Source: Argyresthia goedartella (taxonomy: Eukaryota > Arthropoda > Insecta > Lepidoptera > Argyresthiidae). Taken from it: 64,000 nucleotides of DNA. Numbering within the stretch: the stretch's first letter is position 1; every line of letters begins with the position of its first letter. Below are positions 54,321 through 64,000 of this stretch, in pieces. Both the position numbers and the translations under genes were made by a program. The stretch covers positions 24,196,906-24,260,905 of the forward strand of contig OX463818.1 of assembly GCA_949825045.1 (NCBI GenBank), written 5' to 3'. The notes beneath the pieces were generated by a model, which had not been told where the DNA came from, made no database searches, and worked only from the letters and a program-made list of their open reading frames with translations.

Positions 54321-54590
54321 GTATGAAAAGTAACGCCGTCGTTTTCTTTGGAAACAACATTGCTTGAGTTTTTGCAATTCACAACGGCACAGTAAGGCAT
54401 TTTTATGTTTATTAGTACACGGCTTACATTCGAAGAGCGACTGAGCCGGGATGAGCGAAGTACGCCTATTAAAAACACGCGAAGTAGGTAGACTTTCGCT
54501 GTCTATCTCGATATCTGGTCTGTGAGCAGAACAATAGCAGAATAAAAAACCGAACGCAATAAACGTGCACGACATTATTAAATTATCCAT
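54321..54590 (-). CDS. First coding exon of a small secreted Cys-rich peptide
   Basis: Ninety codons from ATG at 54590 to a consensus donor (CATAC|GTAAGT) at 54321, phase 0. Residues 1-22 form a signal peptide (MDNLIMSCTFIAFGFLFCYC then SA) with likely cleavage before HRPDIEID. Downstream are an Arg-Arg (FNRRTSL) that could be a prohormone-processing site, and a Cys-rich basic segment with CKPC, CRC and CC motifs ending QRKRRRYFSY, again with a polybasic site. The layout (signal, propeptide, dibasic, Cys-rich) suggests a neuropeptide, growth factor or antimicrobial-type precursor. The following exon is not identified. Not similar to any mobile element here. Confidence 0.55.
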
Positions 54591-54839
54591 AGATACGTTC
54601 GTATGGGCTACTTAACTCGTAATTAAGGGAAACTTAAAATTAAGTAATTTAAAGAGCAATTTAAATTAAGTTGTAGATTTCAATGAAATAATATTCCTAA
54701 AATAATAATAAATTCAATTTCGTTAGAATAATAATAGGTCAAATTTTGTAGCTATATCGCAGTTAGTATGTGTCAGTTTATTGTGTGGTTGTATAGTATG
54801 TGTATAAACATGTATTATTTAATATTACTGTTTTTGTTG

Positions 54840-56400
54840 TTGTGTGAATAGTAAACTGCGAAGCTTAGACTTGAATGTTGAGAGGTAGGGACCTTCGCGT
54901 AGGGGTGGTGGAAGGTCATTCCAGATCTTGGAGGCCGCAAAACGGAAGCTCCCTCTAAATCCCACCGTTTTGTGTTTGTAGCTTACCAGTTTATTTGCTT
55001 ATCCGTTCCTGGCACTCTTCTTTTGTGTGTCGCTCCGCCATTCGAACTTGTCATACAGATATTTCGGCCTATTGGCTTTTAGGACCCTGTGCATTAAACA
55101 GGCAAGATGGAGTTTTCTACGGCTCTCCATTTTTTAATTGTTATGCTTATTGAGAAAAGGAGTGATGTGCGATCGCTTTGGGACATTGAAGCAAAACCGG
55201 GCACATGCGTTTTGTACTCTTTGAAAGGCCTGCTCTGTTTTATCAAAGAACCTTGGCCCATACACAATGTCGCAATGATTAAAATGCGAGAGCATAAGTG
55301 AGTCCGTCAGCATCACCCTTATTTCTTCCGTTAGAAATTGACGAAAATTATATAAAAGTTTCAGTCAGAAGAATCTATATAGCGCATTTCGCCGTCCATG
55401 ACCAGGCCCAGATTCCTCGCACTGTTGACTCTCTCTACATGCTGGCCGTTGATCTGTAGAGTTGGTTCCCTTTCGAGTATAGAAAGGCGTTGGTGTTTTG
55501 TTCCCATGACAATGAGTTTCGACTTAATGGGGTTTAGTGCGAGAGCGTTTTTAGGGTTCCGTAGCCAACGGGTAAGAACGGAACCCTATTACTAAGACTT
55601 CGCTGTCCGTCCGTCCGTCCGTCTGTCACCAGGCTGTATCTTAAGAACCTAGCTAGCTAGAGAGGTGAAATTTTCACAGATTATGTATTTCTGTTGCCGC
55701 TATAACAACAAATACTAAAAAACAGGATAAAATAAATATTTAAGGGGGCTCCCATACAACAATACCACATACAAACTTATGGATGCACCTGGTTACGTAC
55801 ATGGAGTGTGAAAGTAACCGCACCAATAACTTTGTAAACAATATTTTGCTGTGTAAAATCCAAACTATTCACTCCACACCATCGCTTCCATTAAACGGTG
55901 GTACGGAACCCTTCGTGCGCGATTTAGACTCGCACTTGACCGGTTTTTTTTTGGACCATGTGTATACGACGCTTAGATCATCATTTATTTTACCCGTTGC
56001 GTCATTCACTTCGGTTGGCTGGAAGGAGTAATATAGAGATGCACGCCACAGTGCATAAGCTTTTGGCAAGATCTGCTGTGTAGAGAATAAATAGTAATGG
56101 ACTGAGTATAGCACCTTGGGGGCAGCCACGTGAGACCAACTGCGTTTTTGAGACTAGTTCACGGCCACGACCGTCTTCAATGACAACGAACTGTTTTCTG
56201 GCGCTCATATACGACTGGAACCAGGAGCATTCTGCGTTTGACACTCCATAGTGCGACATCTTGGCCATCAGCAACTAGGGGTCAATGCAGTCAAAAGCTC
56301 GAGAGAAGTCTAGGAGCACAAGAATACTTTCTCTGCCTTCGTCGGCGGCAATAATCTCGTCGGTTAACTGATGAACTGAATTTCCCAATCTGATTTAACA
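54840..56400 (-). mobile_element. LINE fragment (different lineage), split by a dispersed repeat
   Basis: Minus-strand frames: LVLLDFSRAFDCID, MAKMSHYGVSNAECSWFQSY, SRGCPQGAILSPLLFILYTA (motif B), and beyond the insertion at 55551-55951, NALALNPIKSKLIVMGTKHQ and NGQHVERVNSARNLGLVMDG, then LSHFNHCDIVYGPRF and QRVQNACARFCFNVPKRSHI. The order matches LINE reverse transcriptase and thumb. Several stops; the FADD region is lost at the insertion. Confidence 0.78.
55551..55951 (-). repeat. Dispersed 'GGTTCCGTACC' repeat, copy in minus orientation
   Basis: TTAGGGTTCCGTAGCC at the left end and CGCACTTGACCGGTTTT at the right end; interior as in 1911-2318 reversed (CTGTCCGTCCGTCCGTCCGT, TTACGTACATGGAGTGTGAA). 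It interrupts the LINE reverse transcriptase. Confidence 0.85.
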
Positions 56401-56869
56401 ATCAATAGAAATTCTGCTGTGTTTTTAAGTGCCAGAATAATAGAAGTGTGTTGGTAATGTGTGTGTTCTAATTGACACACTTTGCCCTGTATTATAGGTA
56501 CATAAACTCATTGTGAGAAGGAACATAGGTGCAACCCTAGTAGGTAACGGATAGCCATGTTATCAGCATATATTCCTTCTTTTGTCTGTCTGTTCAAGTG
56601 TGTTTGATGTGTATAAACTTAATTAGAAATAAGGAAAGGATATTTAACCTAAGTACATACTACATAGGTACTATGTACTTAGATTAAACCATATTGTCAT
56701 ATGTATGTAGGGTGCGCGGGCTTTTTGTGTTGGGTAGCGCTGCATAGCCGTGGAGTCTCTGAAAACCTGATGGTGTCTTTCTCGTGTTAGTTTTAACAAA
56801 TGGTTTCTCGGATATTAGGGTCGTGTGGTGTCCCTTAATACGGACAGCCCATTTTCTCGGATATATTAT

Positions 56870-57175
56870 TATTAATAAATTTAAAAATGTTGTTAAAAAT
56901 CACTTATGTAAAAAGGCTTACTACAAAATATCGGATTATGTAGAAGACAAGAAAGCTTGGGAAGGTGTTTGCTCCAATTCTGTAAAAAATAACGTATAAA
57001 GCTGGAGGTTTCTAGTCGCCTCTTTGCCTCCAGCATCTAAAACATTGAGGTGACGGAATTCAAATGGAGTTATATATTTTCCTATACCTTATATATGTGT
57101 TAGTTTAAGATTTGATATTCTCCAAATGTAACCTATATGTTTCTTATGGAAATAAACTCTTTTTGAATTTTGAAT
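56870..57175 (+). mobile_element. CR1/jockey-like LINE, 3' end only
   Basis: Plus-strand frame INKFKNVVKNHLCKKAYYKI then SDYVEDKKAWE matches the C-terminus of the 22-kb and 44-kb elements. The 3' UTR has the TTTCT-loop hairpin (57001-57034), and the 3' end reads GAAATAAACTCTTTTTGAAT with a repeated TTTTGAA tail. Confidence 0.85.
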
Positions 57176-57394
57176 TATGGCCGGCCACCTTTAATACAGC
57201 CCAAACTGTTAAAAATAGGCCTAAGATTCAGAAGAAAAAAAAACAACTCCTGGCTCCGCTGACTACGATTAGACTGCCTGACTGCCTGACACTGACTACG
57301 GTGACAGCTTAAGTCCTTTTCAAAGACCCTAAATCGTCTCTGAATCTTAGAACAAGTGTATTTTTATTTATCATGTATATTTATGTTATGCGCT

Positions 57395-57545
57395 GATGGC
57401 CCCGGATTGCGCTCAGCCGAAGGTTGCGGCGCCGGCGCGGGGCATGGTGCGGCAATGGCGGGGGCAAAGCATTGCTATTGCTAGCCGCATCCATGTCCCT
57501 CGTTCCATGAATCTCGTGTGGCGCGCGCGGAAATTCGTGCTCCGG
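57395..57545. other. GC-rich patch, unassigned
   Basis: GGTTGCGGCGCCGGCGCGGG and CATGGTGCGGCAATGGCGGG stand out from the AT-rich flanks. Short frames on both strands; no signals for an exon. Could be the GC-rich head of an unknown repeat. Confidence 0.3.
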
Positions 57546-57649
57546 GGAATCAGGAAAAAATATTCTTTCTCGCATACTCTTTAGTTCTCCACTACCGCAT
57601 AAATTGAAAATACTACACTAGGCTATCCTGTAATTGGCATTAATACAAA

Positions 57650-59340
57650 GTAATTAATTAACTCTGCGATAGTTTAAGTACATATATGCTGTAGAATACA
57701 AATAAACAAATACAAAAGCAAATCTTCATTAAGATCGCCACAAATAACTAACATTTTTTCAAGAGATTTCCTTTATTGTCTTCTGCACTGTTTAAATTAC
57801 TTGGAACAGATTACAATATTGCATGCAAAGTATGATTAACCGGTGAATTCCCAATAGAGATGCATGTCATATTACTCTTAACATAAGCAGGTTTCTGATT
57901 AGACTGTTCAACAAAAACAGCTGATGTCAAGTTGAACTTGGTTAAACCAACTACCTATATAGCTACGTCGCATATATTACAAGCTAACAATGTAGCTACT
58001 AAAGTCGGGTCAAGATATACCTATTATAATAGGTGCACTGGGCCAAACTAAATTCAACCTTATTACGTCAGTGACAGAGACGCTGTCATGTCCCGACATT
58101 GACCCGACTTTATTTTTTTTATATTTATTAGACAGGTAGAACGTGGGTAGAACGAATCCTGAGTCAGAGTAAAGTTATGAATAAAAGTATTCATGTCGAA
58201 ATATAAAATAGCATCAGTGTGATGACACGTTCAATTTAATAAATGAATATTCATTCTATGCACAGATTTGTTCTGTAGTTCTGTTAAAATAGTATAAATT
58301 TGCATTTCATCCTCTATGTAAGTCTAGAAGTGTTTCAACACTTTTATTCAAATAATTCCGAATAATGTTTGATTGATTTCCCACCATAATTACAATAGTG
58401 CTGTACTCATCATAGATAGATTTAATAATTATCTTAATTAATCCACGACTAATTATCTTCACAAGATCTACAAATGAACTATTTGGACAGCAAATGTGCG
58501 TTTCTTTTTGGTTAAGCCAGAGGTCCAAATCCTGCACCTAATTTGTAGGAGAACAATAGAGTTTTTCTCTGAGCACTTATTTTGGTAGTTGGTGGTACAC
58601 GAGTGGAGGTGAGTGGCGGGACACACGTGTTGGAGTGCGGTGCGATGCATGTGCCGGCGGGTGACGCGGCATTCGCGTCAGCGAGCGTCGCAGCAACGCA
58701 CTAACGGCGACCGACGCGGCCTTCGAGACATCGTGCAGCATGACACACGCCTCAGCAGGCGGCGCGACACGCGCTACAGCGACCGGCGCGGCGCTCGCGC
58801 TGTTGAACTGGGAGGTGCCTCCTCGTCGACGACGGCGACGCTGCTTCTTGGTCAGGACAGCGGTGGACGCTGCAATACTCACGTCACGGGGGTCAAGACC
58901 AGAGTTTGTGATGTGGGCTCGTCCTTCTTGCTGGTCTCATTCTCCTTGTCCTCAATTAGAAAGCCCACCAATTCCACGTTCTGGTGTTGTAGCTAGACTA
59001 TCTCAGACGTCGCGGCCCTGAGTTCGGATAACTCACTCTGTTCTTTGGCATAAAATTGTAGTGCATTTGCCAGGAGGTCACATAGATGTTTTTTCCCCGG
59101 ATCTCTTGCAGTAAGAAGATTCTTGTTATTCTGTTTGGTTGTCTTTTTAAGGCTAATTTTAGTAGTTTAACATTCTCTCTAGTTTTCTTCATGAATTTAT
59201 TTCATTTCAAATATTTTTTGCTGCTTGTTTGCATGGTTTGAAGGATAGTGCTTAGGTTGGCTACTTCTAGTTTTTGTTGGATAGAGGTAATGTGGCAAGA
59301 TTCGTTGTATTCTTTTTCTTTAAACATATCAGTCAACTTC
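57650..59340 (-). mobile_element. CR1/jockey-like LINE, 5' half (ORF1 and start of endonuclease), decayed
   Basis: The minus strand shows coiled-coil-like ORF1 scraps (TRENVKLLKLALKRQPNRI), then CRIWTSGLTKKKRTF, and STIVIMVGNQSNIIRNYLNK, which parallels block III of the SGNH-like region (IIFMGNRGDVNKNNLIKFYE) in the intact element. At 57.77-57.72 kb EKMLVICGDLNEDLLL is the endonuclease GDxN motif. Many stops. A GC-rich segment (58600-58880) in the middle may be ORF1 linker or an insertion. Confidence 0.6.
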
Positions 59341-59400
59341 GAGTTTGCCTATCAAACCCATCAATTTATTACATCACAGAATTTATATGATATAGAGCTC

Positions 59401-59470
59401 TAATGGGTTTCACGCTTGCTTCTCACACAGGAGATAAGGTTCGAATCCTGACCATGTACCAATAAGATAA
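59401..59470 (+). other. tRNA-like sequence with intact B box
   Basis: TAATGGGTTTCACGCTTGCT, TCTCACACAGGAGATAAG and GGTTCGAATCC (59438-59448, canonical Pol III B box). The same sequence in a weaker form lies at the 5' edge of the intact LINE (49208-49292). Not a convincing functional tRNA: acceptor and anticodon stems do not pair well. Confidence 0.45.
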
Positions 59471-60589
59471 TTTAATTGACCAAGCGACCGAAGTGTCCAG
59501 TTTCGAGATTGGCCAAAAATGCGTTTGTCCTTCTGTCTGTCTGTTCCCGCCTACAGGTCGCATTTCTCAACCGATTCTCGTGAAATTTTGTGAGCAGGTT
59601 CGATTATTATGTAGATTTTTTGTCGAGTTTTTTTTTTTTAATGATGGACTTACGGCATTTCAAAGTAATTGGTGCGGCTACTTTCTTACTCCATGTACGT
59701 AAACAGGTGCCGGTTCTCTCCGCCTTCACGAGACGAACCCTTAAGGTAGCGGTTCGCGCCGCGACAGAGACAAGCGACCGAGACACGAGACCGCGACCGG
59801 AGACCGCGACTGTCACTTGACTGTCACTTGACCGACACCAGATTTGACCTCCTAGGACCAATGAAACGTGAGTTATCGCCGAAACTTATACTCTATTTTG
59901 CTCAAAAGTCTGCATAGTAATTGGAAAATTCGAGCACCTGAAATTAAATTTAAAATTGGACTTTCTTTGTGAAATCGTTGCACAAAATAAACTTGTAGCG
60001 CATTATAATAAAGCCTTTTGTCCGTCAGCCGTGACAATATGTTTAAGTATATATGTATGTCGAAGGGCTCGCGAGGTCTACTGTTCTCACAGAACCACTA
60101 GTTTATCTTAAGTACATTATCGGGCGTTCAGTGTTTCGGATGTCAGGTCCCGGCTACTATCGCTACGTGGTAGGGGTCGTGAAACCGCTCCACCAACCCG
60201 CCCGATCCAGCGTGGTGGAGTATGGCCTAATTAATCTTACTCGGATCCGGGTAAAGGCCTGTGCCCCTCGGTGGGGACATTATTTAAAAGCTTGTATGAT
60301 TTAATGGTGTAAATAAATAATTGTATAAGTTAATCTTGACATAAGCAAATCTAAGAAAAAAGTGTGTATTTTAAAAACAGAAAATCATCTACATAAGAAA
60401 ATCACGCAACAAACTTTTATACAGGGTGTTTGGTAGATCGATGCAAACGCTTAAAGCGAAGCTAGTGTACATTTAGAACCATTTGAGGCAAATATGCTGT
60501 GGGCGACGTCTTACCGTTTAATTTTTAACATTATGTGCGTGTTCCTAGGAAATATCATTTACCGAGATAACGTTACCCTCCTTCTGGTG
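59471..60589. other. Repeat-derived sequence, no gene
   Basis: 59660-59715 (ATTGGTGCGGCTACTTTCTT, CCATGTACGTAAACAGGTGC) is an internal piece of the dispersed 'GGTTCCGTACC' family. GC-rich sequence at 59740-59820 is followed by an exact short duplication of ACTGTCACTTG. Around 60180-60300 a frame (GLINLTRIRVKACAPRWGHY) looks like a LINE C-terminal scrap but is too short to assign. Confidence 0.45.
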
Positions 60590-60752
60590 CAGTCGAATAA
60601 AAGTATCCTATATATTATATAGCTCATAAACTATCTCTGTGCCTAATTTCATCCAAATCCATTCAGTCGTTTTAGCGTTATTGAGGCACAAACACACAAA
60701 CATCCAAACAACCAAACATTGCTGCTTTCACATTTATAATATTAGTTGGATT
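60590..60752 (+). repeat. Dispersed repeat 3' end
   Basis: AATTTCATCCAAATCCATTC, AGTCGTTTTAGCGTTATTGA and TTTATAATATTAGTTGGATT form the terminal block of a repeat I recall as abundant in Lepidoptera; its probable other end resembles 6867-6960. Confidence 0.5.
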
Positions 60753-60950
60753 GATGATTTATTGATTTTGGCGAAAATTCCCCCATTTTCACAGTTATTC
60801 GATAATAACTGAAATTAAATAATAATTGGATTGCTTAAAAATTAATTCTAATAAAACACTCAATAAGCATTCTAATAAATCTTTATTTGTGCATCTGCTA
60901 CTTCAGACTTAGGTTTTACAGACCTTTGAAGACCACAATAAAATTTGATT

Positions 60951-61320
60951 AAAAAAACCTGCCAAGTGTGAGTTGAAGGGTTCCGTACCACCGTACAATG
61001 GTAAGGATAGAGTGGAGTGAATAGTTTGGATTTTACATAGCAAAATGTTGTTTACAAAGTTATTGGTGCGGCTACTTTCACACTCCATGTACGTAACCAG
61101 GTGCATTCATAAGTTTGTATGTGGTATTGAAAGGATTGTTGTATGGGAGCCCCCTTAAATATTTATTTCATTCTGTTTTAGTATGAGTTGTTATAGCGGC
61201 AACAGAAATACATCATCTGTGAAAATTTATACAGCCTGGTGAAAGACGCAAAGAAAGACACGAACAGCGGAGTCTTAGTAATGGTCCCGTTTTTACCCTT
61301 TGGGTACGGAACCCTCAAAA
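60951..61320 (+). repeat. Dispersed 'GGTTCCGTACC' repeat, copy 3
   Basis: Starts AAAAAAACCTGCCAAGTGTGA, ends TTTGGGTACGGAACCCTC. Collinear with 1911-2318. 61330-61790 downstream has no recognised feature. Confidence 0.85.
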
Positions 61321-61804
61321 CCGGTGAAAGCTTTTATGTAAAAATAATTTTAAAACCTGCTTGGTTATTGTTCTATCATTTGATGTATCAGTTACGCAGA
61401 TACCTTAAAATTGCTGAAATTAAGACCTACAAACCAGAATGAGGCATAGCTTCTCACATCAATAGTCCAATGCGCTGGAGAGCCATATTTTTGGAATATT
61501 AGTTCCTGCTTATTTTAATGTTTTACTAGGTATATGATTTTATTTCGTTTTACATGCCCTGGGCCCTATGCTTCAGTAATAAAATCTTGCAAGTTAAATT
61601 TAACCCACTTCCCGGATTCTGATTGAGATGAAATTTTACATGCGTGACTCAATCGGACGACAATGTAATATCTTTATGACGTGGAGCGTATCTGACGATG
61701 GAGCTGGAACCTGCAATGCAATAAAAAAAATGTTATGAAAATAATCATAAATAATACTTTTCAAAGTAAAATAAATAAATACTACATTTATACACGTTAT
61801 TCGC

Positions 61805-62095
61805 GTTAAGAACACCGTACTGCGCTCCATAACTGGCATCGCAGATGTGGGTGTGCAGACCGCCAAACTGAAGTGGAGCTGGGCAGGCCATGTGTGTCGA
61901 ATGCACCCAGACAGGTGGGCGAGGATAGCCACTGAATGGGTGCCTATAGACGGACACCGGCGCAGAGTAAGGCCCAGAAGGAGATGGCGGGACGACCTGG
62001 ATACGTTCCAACCAGAGTGGGTCAATCTAGCTCTGACTAGAGATGCGTGGGCTCGAAATGGGGAGGCCTTTGCCCAGCAGTGGGACACAATATAA
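61805..62095 (+). mobile_element. LINE C-terminal fragment (RTE-like)
   Basis: Open plus-strand frame VGVQTAKLKWSWAGHVCRMH, PDRWARIATEWVPIDGHRRR, RPRRRWRDDLDTFQPEW and AWARNGEAFAQQWDTI, the well-known C-terminal tail of an RTE-like endonuclease-reverse transcriptase. An A-rich tail follows. Confidence 0.8.
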
Positions 62096-62137
62096 TAAAA
62101 AAAATAAAAACATTTATACAAATTCAAACAAAATAAT

Positions 62138-64000
62138 CTATCTATCTTCTATCTTCGAAAAGGGGGTAAAGCGCCTCCACCTAGCCCACTTGAGCGGGGC
62201 CTTTGTGCATGTCCTCTTCGCCAGCACATCTACTTCAGCCATCCCAACTCCTGCACCAGCTAGAGTAGGAGTGCTGGGTGTTCTAGGAGCTCGTGGGTGT
62301 TTGTTGTGTCTCCTAGGATAGACATCCTGGTTTCTGTTGTGGATGGACATGCCAGTAGCATATGCTCTACTGTTTCATCCACTTCCATGCACCCCCTGCA
62401 CAGGGGGCTGTCCGTTGCACCTATAATTGTCAAGAGTTTTTTTAGTGTACAATGGCCTGTAATAAGGCTTGTTAGTATTTTTAATTTACTGCGTTGCAGT
62501 CTCATTAAGTAATTCGTAAATATATGGTTGTACTTATCAATAAATAGTTTTGTGTTTTTGCAGTCTTCTCTGCTAGACCATAATAGGTTTTATTGCTATA
62601 CTGTGGCTTTTCTGAGGCTTTTCCGTAGAGCTTCCCCTGATAAGGGCGAGAATGGTGGAGGGCCAATTGCCGGCCTTCCTGCCCCTAATTTTGCTATCTT
62701 GTCTGCCTCCCAGTTGCCCTGGTCACCTTGGTGACGTTTTACCCACTGGACCGTGACATTGTTTTTCTCACCTAGCCTGTGCTTTGTGGCATTCTAGTAT
62801 ATGTTTTGATTTTGTCAGCGGTCTTTTTAGTGAGCTTAGTAAGGCTGCGCTGTCCGTTTTAAAGGTAATGTCATTCCCCTCTGCATCATTTATCAAGTGC
62901 ACGGGGCATTCCCCGTGTAGGAGACTCAGTGTTACAGCTTGAAACACCTTCATCTCCTTTCCGAAGCTTAGGGAAAGTTTAATGTCAAGCTCCGGTGAGA
63001 AGAGACCTCCGCCTGTGTTTCTGCTTTTCTTTGAGCCATCACTGTATATTGTTATGCTTTTATGATTATGATAGGTTTTGTTAGTGTTTCCAAGCCATTG
63101 GCTGTAATTTCATATTTCCTGCCGAAAAGGAATTCTGTTTTTGTGCGATCATTTCCAATAATAGCCTTTTCTAGAATTGTGCAGTGTCCTTTATCTGGTA
63201 TTTGTCCTTTCCATTGTCCAGTACTGTATAGCCTTATGGCCGCCGATTTGGCCTCCGCTGTACGAATAGGTCCAATGGTGGTATGCCTAGCATGATTTCT
63301 TTCTGAGTTTTGGCGGGGTTTATTCGTTCGTTATATTTGCACCATGTTTCTATGAAAATGGTGTTTTTAAAAAGGCCGCTCACGAGTATTGTCACATCAT
63401 TGGCGTATGAACACAAGAGGATTCTATTCAATAGTAGAATCCTCTTGTGTTCAGTTGTGTCACCAGGTCGTTAGCTACTAGTACCCACAGTAGTGGTGAT
63501 AGCACACCCCCCTGTGGACAGCCCTTGGTTTTATCGCTGATTTTCAGAGAGATTATTCTTGATTCCAGCATTTTTGTTATCCAGGTTATCATTTTAGGGT
63601 TGGTGCCTAGTTGCTCCAATCCAGTTCTGATGGTACTGTAGTTTGTTTCATCAAAAGCTCCTTCGATGTCTATAAATACCGCCAGGCACGACTGTTGGCT
63701 TAGTATTGAGCTTTCCATCCTTCTGACCACTGCGTGTAAGGCAGTCTCTGTGGATTTTCCCGCTTGGTACGCATGTTGGTTTGGGTGTTTAGGGTTGGTG
63801 CTCATGAGACCGTCCCTTATAAATCTAAAACACACTCTTTCCGACGTTTTCAGAATGAATGATGTGAGACTTATAGGTCTGGGATTTAGGCTCAGTATAG
63901 TTGTCCTTGCCTGGTTTCGGCAGGAAGACAACTTTCACTTCTCTCCAGATCCTGGGCATGCAGCGAGAAGATACTATGAGCTATAGTATGTCTGGTGTAG
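62138..64000 (-). mobile_element. R1/I-type LINE with RNase H, running off the right edge
   Basis: Minus-strand frames: RPISLTSFILKTSERV, HAYQAGKSTETALHAVVRRM, CLAVFIDIEGAFDETNYSTI (motif A), GCPQGGVLSPLLWVLVANDL (motif B), LCSYANDVTILVSG (YADD-type motif, here YAND), an RNase H segment (LINDAEGNDITFKTDSAALL) and a C-terminal Cys tail (LCRGCMEVDETVEHMLLACP). Broken by a fold-back insertion at 63409-63452 and further frameshifts. Same broad group as the fragment at 107-790. Confidence 0.85.

Noticed and set aside
55783..56031. Frame starting MHLVTYMECESNRTNN, also seen at 60909-61106
   Set aside because: It is the antisense of the dispersed 'GGTTCCGTACC' repeat, recurring wherever that repeat does.
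58577..59021. Arg-rich frames in the GC-rich patch at 58.6-59.0 kb on both strands
   Set aside because: Low-complexity GC-driven frames on both strands within a decayed LINE; no support for a gene.
59401..59470. A functional tRNA gene
   Set aside because: The B box is good, but the acceptor and anticodon stems do not form convincingly, and a degenerate copy lies beside another LINE.

Overview
This is a window of insect nuclear DNA, most probably from a moth or butterfly (Lepidoptera). The grounds are spliceosomal exons with GT-AG introns, mariner transposons with TA target duplications, several LINE lineages (jockey/CR1-like, RTE-like, R1/I-like with RNase H), tRNA-derived SINEs, and a widely dispersed 'GGTTCCGTACC' repeat that I associate with lepidopteran genomes. 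Nothing looks bacterial: there are no operons, rRNAs or CRISPR arrays.

Left half (0.8-32.3 kb, + strand): the 3' part of one host gene. I chained 12 exons (795-964, 3474-4462, 6540-6654, 9908-10078, 11902-12078, 12800-12910, 14108-14229, 15161-15268, 18160-18234, 20148-20238, 27949-28048, 31986-32037). Splice phases match at every junction. The chain gives about 759 codons ending in TAA, with a polyadenylation signal about 260 bp downstream; the 5' end lies left of the window. The protein is Ser/Pro/Arg-rich and low complexity, carries an SxIP-type motif (SVIP) and an SRLP motif near its C-terminus, and is probably a cytoskeleton (microtubule-tip) associated protein; I cannot name its family. 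The introns are filled with mobile DNA: three mariners, LINE pieces, snap-back (MITE-like) hairpins, a 71/72-bp minisatellite, a 31-bp minisatellite and a 'cacttcccagtag' array. One exon has been tandemly amplified into four copies with three probably dead.

Right half (32.3-64 kb): mostly nested retrotransposons. The centrepiece is a long, apparently intact two-ORF LINE on the minus strand (44.3-49.1 kb). ORF1 is a coiled coil plus a degenerate SGNH-hydrolase-like domain. ORF2 is endonuclease plus reverse transcriptase and has no ATG at its beginning; a T TTA AAT heptamer sits directly before the ORF1 stop, so a -1 frameshift could join the ORFs. Related, decayed copies lie at 22-24, 29, 50-53, 57 and 57.6-59.3 kb, and four of the five share a TTTCT-loop hairpin in the 3' UTR with compensatory stem changes.

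A likely host exon for a small secreted Cys-rich peptide lies at 54.6-54.3 kb (minus), next to a 408-bp inverted repeat with 160-bp arms differing at two positions. Six short perfect fold-back palindromes are scattered through the window; in at least three, comparison with the coding frame or a paralogous copy shows the palindrome to be a secondary mutation of the template-switch type.
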